A stretch of DNA of 64,000 bases, from positions 4,298,501-4,362,500 of the forward strand of contig LT629764.1 of the NCBI GenBank assembly GCA_900105225.1, read 5' to 3'. A program made the translations under genes and the position numbers. This DNA comes from Paenibacillaceae bacterium GAS479 (GTDB lineage: Bacteria > Bacillota > Bacilli > Paenibacillales > Paenibacillaceae). Below, one piece after another: positions 32,986-40,469 of the stretch; position 1 is the first letter of the stretch, and each line of letters begins with the position of its first letter. The notes below the pieces were generated by a model that saw only the letters and a list, made by a program, of their open reading frames with translations, was not told the DNA's origin and ran no database searches.

Positions 32986-34349
32986 ACAAGATGCCATCGG
33001 TAGCACTTCACACCTTGGGCTGCAAAGTTAACTTTTACGATACCGAAGCCATCTGGCAGCTTTTCAAAAACGAGGGCTACGAGCAGGTTGACTTCGATAC
33101 AGACAAGGCCGATGTTTACCTGATCAATACCTGCCATGTGACAAACACAGGCGATAAAAAAAGCCGCCAGATTATCCGCAGGGCGATTCGTCGCAATCCA
33201 GATGCTGTTATCGCGGTTACGGGCTGCTACGCGCAGACGTCTCCAGCGGAGATTCTGGATATTCCAGGCGTAGACCTGGTCATCGGCACGCAGGACCGCG
33301 AGAAGATGATGGATTATGTACGTCAAGTACAGGCCGATCGCACACCGGTCAACGCCGTTCGCAATATTATGAAGACACGTGAGTTCGAGGAGCTTGATGT
33401 GCCGGACTTTGCGGATCGTACACGTGCTTTCCTTAAAATCCAGGAAGGCTGCAACAACTTCTGCACCTTCTGTATCATCCCTTGGTCACGCGGACTATCC
33501 CGTAGCCGTGATCCGCAAAGCGTTGTTGCGCAGGCGCGCAAGCTTGTCGAGGCTGGTTTCAAAGAGATTGTGCTTACCGGCATTCACACTGGCGGCTATG
33601 GTGATGATCTCGACAACTACAAGCTGTCCGACCTGCTGTGGGATCTGGACAAGGTGGACGGGCTAGAGCGCATTCGCATCAGCTCCATCGAGGCGAGTCA
33701 GATCGACGATGATATGATCGAGGTGCTCAACAAGTCATCCAAGATGTGCCGTCATCTTCATGTGCCGCTTCAGGCTGGGGAAGATACGGTGTTGAAGCGC
33801 ATGCGCCGCAAGTATACAACCGAGGAATTTGCCGCGACGATTCGTCGTTTGCATGAGGCTATGCCAGGTGTAGCGATTACGACGGATATTATCGTTGGCT
33901 TTCCAGGTGAGGGCGAAGAGCAATTTGAGACTGGCTTTACTTATATCAAAGAGCTCGGGTTTTCCGAGATGCATGTATTTCCTTACTCTAAACGGACCGG
34001 CACGCCGGCGGCGCGTATGGAGGACCAGGTTGACGATGCGGTCAAAAACGAGCGTGTTCACAGGCTCATCGACTTGTCGGAGCAAATGCAGCTTGTTTAC
34101 GCCGAGAAATACGTAGGCCATGTGCTAGAGGTCATTCCAGAGCGGGAGCATAAAGGCTCCGCTGCGGGATCGGGTCTCGTCATGGGCTACTCGGATAATT
34201 ATATTCAAGTTGTATTCCAAGGGGATGAATCCCTTATCGGCAAGCTTTGCCGCGTGGAAATTGTCGAAGCTGGCGTAAATGAGAGTCGGGGACGACTCAT
34301 TAGCGTTGAAGATGAAGGACCAGTGGGACTGGAGAAGGCAGGCGCCTAA
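32982..34349 (+). CDS. mtaB: tRNA (t6A37) methylthiotransferase
   Basis: A protein of 455 residues. It converts t6A37 of tRNA to ms2t6A. The N-terminal UPF0004 domain has TLGCKVNFYDTEA and an NTCHVTN segment with cluster cysteines, then GCYAQTSP. The radical SAM domain has CNNFCTFCIIPWSRG (C-x3-C-x2-C), and a C-terminal TRAM domain ends the protein. The two Fe-S clusters are thus both represented. Four-base overlap with rsmE indicates translational coupling. Ordinary core gene (YqeV in B. subtilis). Confidence 0.95.
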   Translation: MNKMPSVALHTLGCKVNFYDTEAIWQLFKNEGYEQVDFDTDKADVYLINTCHVTNTGDKKSRQIIRRAIRRNPDAVIAVTGCYAQTSPAEILDIPGVDLVIGTQDREKMMDYVRQVQADRTPVNAVRNIMKTREFEELDVPDFADRTRAFLKIQEGCNNFCTFCIIPWSRGLSRSRDPQSVVAQARKLVEAGFKEIVLTGIHTGGYGDDLDNYKLSDLLWDLDKVDGLERIRISSIEASQIDDDMIEVLNKSSKMCRHLHVPLQAGEDTVLKRMRRKYTTEEFAATIRRLHEAMPGVAITTDIIVGFPGEGEEQFETGFTYIKELGFSEMHVFPYSKRTGTPAARMEDQVDDAVKNERVHRLIDLSEQMQLVYAEKYVGHVLEVIPEREHKGSAAGSGLVMGYSDNYIQVVFQGDESLIGKLCRVEIVEAGVNESRGRLISVEDEGPVGLEKAGA

Positions 34350-34464
34350 TAAGGTGCCAATAGAGAGGGACGGACGCTTAGCTTGCGAATTTTGCAGTTG
34401 CTGACATTAGGCTGCATTGGGCGGTGCGTCAAGGAATTTTCAGGACCGGGAGGATCAGGAGCGC

Positions 34465-34893
34465 ATGAAGGAAATCTCAGCAGGTGGGGTCGTATACCGG
34501 CGGACGCCAGAAAATGGGTTGCAGATCCAGCTCATACAGGACCGATATGGCAAGGTATCCCTGCCGAAGGGCAAAATGGAGCCGGGCGAGACGGTGGAAG
34601 AGACCGCGCTTCGGGAAATCGTCGAGGAAACCGGCATGAAAGGCCGGATCATCGAGCCGATCGACCAGATCAAATACCAGTATCGTCACGAGACTAAAGG
34701 TTTGGTGGATAAAGAGGTCCATTATTACCTGGTCGAGGCGACCGGAGGCACCCTGCAGGCACAAGTCGAGGAGATCCGCGGCGTGGAATGGTTCGAGCCG
34801 GAAGAAGCTTGGCGCAAACAGAAGCAGTCCGGTTATGACAACAATGACCGCATTGTGTCCCGTGCGCTTCGGCTGCTCGGATTGAATATATAA
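34465..34893 (+). CDS. Nudix hydrolase
   Basis: A protein of 142 residues; ATG 34465 with CAGGAG five bases upstream is a better start than ATG 34417. The Nudix box reads GKMEPGETVEETALREIVEETG, within G-x5-E-x7-REUxEExGU, preceded by SAGGVVYRR. Nudix enzymes of this size hydrolyse nucleoside diphosphate derivatives such as Ap4A or oxidised nucleotides; the substrate is open. Not part of the B. subtilis order at this site. Confidence 0.9.
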   Translation: MKEISAGGVVYRRTPENGLQIQLIQDRYGKVSLPKGKMEPGETVEETALREIVEETGMKGRIIEPIDQIKYQYRHETKGLVDKEVHYYLVEATGGTLQAQVEEIRGVEWFEPEEAWRKQKQSGYDNNDRIVSRALRLLGLNI

Positions 34894-34980
34894 CGATTAG
34901 TAACGAGAGTGTCGAGAGGCCTCTAGGCGAAAAGTAGACGGTAGCGACTGAGGCAGTGTACGCGGTTATGGCCCCGTCCC

Positions 34981-35976
34981 CTAGATTTTGGGGGCGGGGT
35001 CTTCGCTTGGAGCGCTGCGCGAACGCAGCGCAGGCAAATAGCAGAGCGGCAGTACGAGCAGGGAGCAGATGACATTGAATAGCGTCTGAGCATGAGCGAG
35101 CTGGGCTGCCGCTCCGCCGCCAAACCAAGCCGCCGCTGCTGCCAGCTGTGGTGTCAGAGGAAGGAACAGGGCAGCGCCGCCTACGTTAAGGGCGACATGG
35201 AACCAGGCGACTCCCATACCGGCTCGCGAGCCGCCGATAGAAGCGAGGACGGCAGTAACGCAGGTGCCAACGTTGGCACCTATGATGATGGCGATCCCAA
35301 GTTCAGGAGGCAACACGCCAGTGGCTGCCAGGCTCATTGCCATGCCGATGACGGCGGCGCTGCTGTGCACGGCTGCTGTCAGGATGGCCCCGGCTAGCAG
35401 CCCCCAGAGCAGGCTGTCCCCAGAGCGTTCCATGAACCAGCTGAAAAAGGGGCTCTCCTGAACAGCAGCTCCGATTGATTTCATGACGGCGATGCCGGCA
35501 AGAATAAGAGCAAAGCCGAACAGGATCAGCGAAGCGCTGCGCAGCGGCTTCAGCCAGCGCTGATGCCGCTGTCCGCCCGAGGGACTCATCTCCCCGAGCA
35601 CGGCGGTGAGCAGCCAGCCGGCGAAGGCGGCCAGCAGCAGCGGAGCTGCCATCCGTTCGATTTCCAGCCCGATCAGCTCGGTCGTCAGGCAAGTGCCGAT
35701 ATTTGTGCCGAGCACGATGCCGAGTGTGCGAGAAAAGGTCATTACGCCGGCATTCACCATGCCGATAGCAATGACGGTGACGGCGGTGCTGCTTTGCAGT
35801 ACCGCGCTAATGACAGCTCCTGTGGCCAGACCGTGCAAAGGGGTACGGGTGAATCGTTCTACTGCTGCGCTCATATAGCGACCGGCGGAGCGATGCAACG
35901 CATTTTCCATCAACTTCATGCCAAGCATGAAAATGGCGAAGCCGAGGACGGCGGGTATGACGATGCTGCTAAGCAT
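34981..35976 (-). CDS. Na/Pi-cotransporter II-related membrane protein (YqeW-like)
   Basis: A protein of 331 residues. I choose ATG 35976, since AAAGGAG lies nine bases upstream; the frame to 36057 adds a hydrophilic stretch without ribosome site. It has about eight membrane segments and the two inverted repeats of the Na/Pi family: VLQSSTAVTVIAIG with GTNIGTC, and AAVHSSAAVIGMA with GANVGTC. It probably moves phosphate with sodium. It occupies the place of yqeW beside mtaB. An inverted GGCCCCGTCCC / GGGGGCGGGG stem at its 3' end near 34968–35000 could act as a terminator but lacks a T-run. Confidence 0.87.
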   Translation of the reverse strand: MLSSIVIPAVLGFAIFMLGMKLMENALHRSAGRYMSAAVERFTRTPLHGLATGAVISAVLQSSTAVTVIAIGMVNAGVMTFSRTLGIVLGTNIGTCLTTELIGLEIERMAAPLLLAAFAGWLLTAVLGEMSPSGGQRHQRWLKPLRSASLILFGFALILAGIAVMKSIGAAVQESPFFSWFMERSGDSLLWGLLAGAILTAAVHSSAAVIGMAMSLAATGVLPPELGIAIIIGANVGTCVTAVLASIGGSRAGMGVAWFHVALNVGGAALFLPLTPQLAAAAAWFGGGAAAQLAHAQTLFNVICSLLVLPLCYLPALRSRSAPSEDPAPKI

Positions 35977-36128
35977 GGACGTGAACTCCTTTGAACCGGC
36001 TGGGCCGGAAAATTCGTTTGTCTTATCGTATGTGGACGGGCGGGCTTGCATGACCAAGCCTATATTAACAATGATGGACCTCGAAGCGGGTTAACCCGCT
36101 TCCAGGACAGCGGAAGGATGAGAGCATC

Positions 36129-37682
36129 GTGAGCAGAGCGAAGCTATATTTGTTTAAGAAGAAAACAAGGCGTCTGGAGCAAGGGCAGCCATGGGTTTAT
36201 GCTGGAGAGATTGAACGTATGGAAGGGGAAGCCGAGCCGGGTGCGATGGTTGATGTGCTGGCTTCGAATGGACGTTATTTAGCATCGGGTTATTGGAATC
36301 CGGCCTCACAAATCCGTGTGCGTGTCATCGCTCGCCAGCCGGAAGTAGAGCTGGATGAGGCCTTCTTGACGGCAAAGCTGCAGGAATGCCGCGCTCATCG
36401 GGAGCGTTTCCTAAGTGAGCGGGACTGTCGCCTAGTGTACGGTGAAGCGGATTATTTGCCAGGACTCGTGGTGGATCGCTTTGCGGATGTGCTTGTTGTG
36501 CAAATTTTGACACTCGGCATGGACCTGCGTCGGGAGGAACTGGTCAAGGCGCTTGTGAGCGTGTTCCAGCCTAAAGGAATCTACGAGCGCAGCGACGTTG
36601 GCGTACGTAAGCTTGAGGGTCTGGAGGAGCGGACCGGCGTGCTGTATGGCGACTGCCCTCGCATCGTGGAAATTGTGGAAAATGGCATCGTGATGGAAGT
36701 TGACCTCGTTGAGGGCCAAAAGACCGGCTATTTTTACGATCAGCGGGAAAACCGCGCCTCGATCGCGCCGCTCATGAAGGGCTGGGGCGCACGCAGCGGC
36801 ATTACGCTGGAGCAGCGTCCGGTGGACGAGCTGCCGGATGGTTGGGAAGCGGCTAGTCCGAGTGGGGCTGGTTTCGCGAAAAAGGCTGAAGGCGGAGCTG
36901 CAACTGCTGGACAAGCTGTTGCTAGTGACAGCTTGATGGCAGAGTCGCGTATTCATGCTCAAGAGGCGGAACAGGGCGGTAGCCGTATGGCGCTTGTGCC
37001 GGTTAACCGTGGCGGCAAGGTTGTCACGTACCCGCTTTGGGATGGCGCGACGGTGCTGGAATGTTTTGCACATACGGGCAGCTTCACGCTGCATGCCTGC
37101 AAATACGGCGCCAAAAAGGTAACCTGCCTGGACGTGTCGGAGCATGCAATTGAGACGGCGCGCAGAAACGTAGAGCGCAATGGCTTCAGCGACCGGGTAG
37201 AGTTTGTTGTGGATGATGCGTTCCAGTATCTTCGCCAGCAAATGAAGGGCCTCGAGGAGCGGACTTCCCGAGCGGGAACCGTAGCGGGCGCCGCAGGGGT
37301 CAAAGGAGTAGGGGCAAAGAGCGTAGATACGTCCAAGCCGATGAGCGGCGGTGGACGTACTTGGGATGTAGTTATTCTGGACCCGCCAGCATTTGCTAAA
37401 ACGAAGGGCGCTGTTGAAGGGGCTTGCCGAGGTTACAAGGACATCAATTTGCATGGCATGAAGCTGGTCAACGAAGGCGGTTATCTCGTGACGGCGAGCT
37501 GTTCTTACCACATGAAGCCGGAGCTGTTCCTGGAGACGATTCAAGACGCGGCAGCTGATGCCGGAAAGTCGCTTCGCCTAATCGAATGGCGTGCCGCTGG
37601 CAAGGATCATCCGCAATTGCTCGGCGTGGCAGAAGGCCATTACCTGAAGTTTGCGGTGTTTGAGGTGCGAAGCTTGGCTTAG
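36129..37682 (+). CDS. RlmI-like 23S rRNA (cytosine-C5)-methyltransferase with two insertions
   Basis: A protein of 517 residues against about 395 for the family. The order is an N-terminal PUA domain (GQPWVYAGEIERM), a linker with EADYLPGLVVDRF, EGQKTGYFYDQRENR, then the Rossmann core VLECFAHTGSFTLHACKYGA, CLDVSEHAIETARRN, VILDPPAFAKTK and TASCSYHM. Two segments break the usual spacing: about residues 218–300 between the linker and the SAM motif I, and about 375–415 before the DPPAF motif. Both are rich in Ala, Gly and Ser and look disordered. The family modifies 23S rRNA C1962; here that is inferred. Confidence 0.88.
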   Translation: MSRAKLYLFKKKTRRLEQGQPWVYAGEIERMEGEAEPGAMVDVLASNGRYLASGYWNPASQIRVRVIARQPEVELDEAFLTAKLQECRAHRERFLSERDCRLVYGEADYLPGLVVDRFADVLVVQILTLGMDLRREELVKALVSVFQPKGIYERSDVGVRKLEGLEERTGVLYGDCPRIVEIVENGIVMEVDLVEGQKTGYFYDQRENRASIAPLMKGWGARSGITLEQRPVDELPDGWEAASPSGAGFAKKAEGGAATAGQAVASDSLMAESRIHAQEAEQGGSRMALVPVNRGGKVVTYPLWDGATVLECFAHTGSFTLHACKYGAKKVTCLDVSEHAIETARRNVERNGFSDRVEFVVDDAFQYLRQQMKGLEERTSRAGTVAGAAGVKGVGAKSVDTSKPMSGGGRTWDVVILDPPAFAKTKGAVEGACRGYKDINLHGMKLVNEGGYLVTASCSYHMKPELFLETIQDAAADAGKSLRLIEWRAAGKDHPQLLGVAEGHYLKFAVFEVRSLA

Positions 37683-37760
37683 TGGACAAAAGCGAGAGCG
37701 ATAGTTGGTATAATATCGTTTTTGGTACGGGCAGAAGCGGGAGTGACTGGTAGGTGTAAC

Positions 37761-37886
37761 CGGTAGTGAGCAGTAATGAGCATTAGTGAGCAGTAGTGAG
37801 CAGTAGTGAGCAGTAGGGAGCAGTAGGGAGCAGTAGAAAGCAGTATTGAACAGTAGTGAGCAGTAGGGAGCAGTAGGGAGCAGTAG
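37761..37886 (+). repeat. 10-bp tandem repeat, about 12–13 units
   Basis: The unit CAGTAGTGAG or CAGTAGGGAG repeats in strict 10-base register, with a few variants such as CAGTAATGAG, CATTAGTGAG and CAGTATTGAA. Frames through it on the minus strand only encode repeat peptides and lack a ribosome site. It lies just after rlmI-like gene and close to a TATAAT at 37709–37714. Confidence 0.9.
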
Positions 37887-38000
37887 CGGTAATAACAGGG
37901 CATAACGGGGACTAGCAGCCACCCATTATTGCCGAGGAAATATTTCTGTAATATAAGGGTCGGAAGCGACTGTTAATTACGATATAAAACCTGAAATAAC

Positions 38001-38032
38001 CTGTAGCGGTCCGGGAGGCCGGTCCGATACAG
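38001..38032. repeat. Imperfect inverted repeat
   Basis: CTGTAGCGGTCCGG and CCGGTCCGATACAG form 14-base arms with two mismatches around GAGG. No T-run follows, so it is not a plain terminator. Confidence 0.6.
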
Positions 38033-38210
38033 AAATAAAAACGTCTGGATGTTTTCCAAGCCGTTGGATAGCCCTGCATGCGTATCCTGCTTATCTCTGT
38101 CAGCTACTTATCTCTGTCCGCTACTTGCCTTTCGGCAGTGCTTCAACCACTATCTCCGCCCATTTGGCCGGGCTATACAACGATGTCATTAGTATGGATA
38201 GGGTCCTGCA

Positions 38211-38396
38211 CAATTTGTATGATTTTTCACATAAAGTGCATTCGGGCCGTGCTGATTTTCTGGATTTTATACGATAAATCATACAAATTGGCTGGGTATA
38301 GACGACGAAAGCACAGTTTTGTATGTTTTATCACACAAAGTGTTGAAAAGCGGCGGCTCCAAACCGTTTTTTGTACGATAAATCGTACAAAAAACG
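38211..38396. repeat. Array of four related palindromes spaced about 52 bp
   Basis: Four AT-rich palindromes with the pattern TTTGTAYGA-TAAA-TCRTACAAA lie at about 38214–38235, 38266–38287, 38318–38338 and 38369–38396. The last is perfect: TTTTTTGTACGA, TAAA, TCGTACAAAAAA. The others have about two mismatches per arm. Centres are 51–53 bases apart. Unit 1 and unit 2 also pair with each other (CAATTTGTATGAT and ATCATACAAATTG). No protein frame is supported here. Confidence 0.8.
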
Positions 38397-38457
38397 TTTC
38401 GTTGGCCCATGGAAGCCAGGTTCAATATAGGTGTCTATAAGGTTTCGCTACACACTG

Positions 38458-38482
38458 GCCCGGATGTTTTCCGGGCTTTTTT
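38458..38482 (+). terminator. Terminator-like hairpin
   Basis: GCCCGGA and TCCGGGC enclose a short loop and are followed by TTTTTT. The closest rightward gene ends 775 bases upstream, so it may end a transcript running through the repeat region. Confidence 0.75.
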
Positions 38483-38975
38483 ACGTCCCGCGGAATCTTC
38501 ATAGCAGGATCTCGCGCAGGAGAGAGAAAACGATTCAGCCCCTTGTTTTCTGACCTTCGACAGAACACTGCTTACTCGATACGTTCGTTGCTAGGAACGT
38601 GTCCAAGCAATCTGCCATAATTTCCTTGGCAACGATCTCCCATTGATGCTGCTGATCCATTTCTGCGGATGAGAACGTTCCGTCAATACGTGGACAACAT
38701 ACAAGGTGGTAGTGAATCATTAAGTGTTTGTTGTTCTGTATCCGTTTATTCTAGTTACTGCAGCAAATAGAAGCAAAGAGGCAAGACGATTGAGGCAGGA
38801 TGCCCCCCTCGTCTTGGAGTCTTATTCATCCCACGGTTGAAGCTATGGGCTTTCCAACCTCGGTTCTGTAATGGAGTTCTGACGCAGCTCTGACACAGCT
38901 CTAGTAGTCTGCTTTGCCACCATTTCCCCCTACGCGAGGGGTTGTCATGGGATAGTCTAAAATGCTACTGTATAA
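38483..38975. other. Intergenic stretch, no gene supported
   Basis: A 61-residue leftward frame at 38535–38720 lacks a ribosome site and a family I recognise. No RNA gene or further strong hairpin is visible. Confidence 0.4.
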
Positions 38976-38987
38976 GAACATATGTTC
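38976..38987. promoter_or_regulatory. LexA (SOS) box candidate ahead of sbcDC
   Basis: GAACATATGTTC is a perfect palindrome fitting the Bacillus LexA consensus GAAC-RNRY-GTTC. It lies 300 bases before sbcD, right behind a TATAAG at 38971–38976 that may be part of the promoter. DNA repair genes downstream make SOS control plausible. Confidence 0.6.
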
Positions 38988-39287
38988 ATAGAATAATAGA
39001 GATACTAGCGGTTTCAGTTGCTAGATATGTTGAGCAAGAGCAACAAGCAGGAAGCGTAGCGAAACCAGCCTTCTGGACAAGCAATACGGCATAGCCGTTC
39101 TCATGGACGGAAACGTATGCGATGGAACTACGAGAATGACACCGATAAGGATATCGATTCTAGTAGGACTACCAGGGCGATCGGAAGAAGGATTGGTTCG
39201 CGCAGTGAGTTCTGCTTTTACATTTTCAAGTTTGACAAACCTAGGATCATATAGCGGACTAGAAGAGTGGAAGGAGCGGGACTGGCC

Positions 39288-40469
39288 ATGAAATTCATCC
39301 ATACGGCGGACTGGCATCTGGGCAAGCTGGTGCAGGGAGTGTATATGACGGAGGATCAGCGCCATGTGCTGGAGCAACTGCTGGACGTCATCGAAAAGGA
39401 GCGGCCGGATGCGGTAATCATTGCCGGTGATTTATACGACCGGGCGGTGCCGCCCACAGAAGCGGTGGAACTGCTGGACGAGATATTTTCTCGCATCGTC
39501 ATTGGGCTGGGTACGCCGGTCATTGCGGTTTCCGGCAACCATGACAGTCCAGATCGGATCAGCTTTGGCACTCGCCTGATGGCAGGGAGAGGGCTGCATC
39601 TGGCAGGTCAGCTTAGGCTGGACGCTCAGTCTGTATCGCTACAAGATGAGTTTGGAGAAGTTCATTTTCACCTGGTGCCCTATTGTGATCCTTCCACGGT
39701 ACGACTTGCGCTGCAAGATGAGAGCATTCGCACGCATGACGCAGCGATGAAGGCGGTAACGGAGCGGCTGGCGGAGCGGCTTGATCCGAAGGCTCGACAT
39801 GTGTTCGTTGGACATGCTTTTGTAACTCCAGGCGGGGAGCCGCAGGACAATACGAGCGATTCCGAGCGGCCCCTGTCCATTGGAGGGGCGGAGTATGTGA
39901 AGCCGGATTATTTTAAGTCGTTCCACTATACGGCGATGGGGCATTTGCATCAGGCGCATTGGGTGGGCAGCGAGAACATTCGGTATTCCGGCTCCCTGCT
40001 TAAGTATTCTATTTCCGAGGAGCATCACCGCAAAGGTTATTTGATGGTGGAGCTGGACGGCGAGGGCAAGGTGAGTGTAGAGCATCGGCTGCTGGCGCCG
40101 AGGCGCGATATGCGCCGTGTCAGCGGGTACATACGGGATATCGAAGCGAGCCGCGAGATTAGTGAGGACTATGTGTTCGTGACGCTGCTGGACGAGAATC
40201 CGGTGTTATTTCCAATGGAAAAGATACGCACGGTATTTCCCAACGCTCTCCATGTGGAGCGGCGTCCTGTAACAGCGCTGCCGCGAACGGGGCTTGACGG
40301 GGAAAAGGGCTCTGCTGAAGCCGGGGGCAGTCGCCGCGACAGCGATCCGGTTTCTCTTTTTGAAGCTTTTTACCGAGAAGTGAAAGAGATGGAGCTCAGC
40401 GAGAGTAAAAAACGCCTGTTCCACGAGGTTTGTCGGAATGTACTGCAAGGAGAGGGGGCGGCTCGATGA
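39288..40469 (+). CDS. sbcD: Exonuclease SbcCD, nuclease subunit D
   Basis: A protein of 393 residues from ATG 39288, with GAAGGAG upstream. It is the Mre11-type nuclease that, with SbcC, cleaves hairpins and DNA ends. Metallophosphoesterase motifs are in order: HTADWHLGK, IIAGDLYDR, SGNHDSPDR, VGHAFV and MGHLHQAHW. The C-terminal ~100 residues would be the capping domain. The stop overlaps sbcC by four bases. The upstream 300 bp contain the LexA-like box. Confidence 0.95.
   Translation: MKFIHTADWHLGKLVQGVYMTEDQRHVLEQLLDVIEKERPDAVIIAGDLYDRAVPPTEAVELLDEIFSRIVIGLGTPVIAVSGNHDSPDRISFGTRLMAGRGLHLAGQLRLDAQSVSLQDEFGEVHFHLVPYCDPSTVRLALQDESIRTHDAAMKAVTERLAERLDPKARHVFVGHAFVTPGGEPQDNTSDSERPLSIGGAEYVKPDYFKSFHYTAMGHLHQAHWVGSENIRYSGSLLKYSISEEHHRKGYLMVELDGEGKVSVEHRLLAPRRDMRRVSGYIRDIEASREISEDYVFVTLLDENPVLFPMEKIRTVFPNALHVERRPVTALPRTGLDGEKGSAEAGGSRRDSDPVSLFEAFYREVKEMELSESKKRLFHEVCRNVLQGEGAAR

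Noticed and set aside
38211-38396. Possible CRISPR array
   Set aside because: Only four units, each a different palindrome variant, with no cas genes; it is a palindrome family instead.
38078-38440. Rightward frame of 120 residues across the palindrome array
   Set aside because: No ribosome site, low-quality composition and complete overlap with the palindromes; treated as chance.
38535-38720. Leftward 61-residue frame in the gap before sbcD
   Set aside because: No Shine-Dalgarno and no family recognised; it could be a decayed fragment but cannot be supported.
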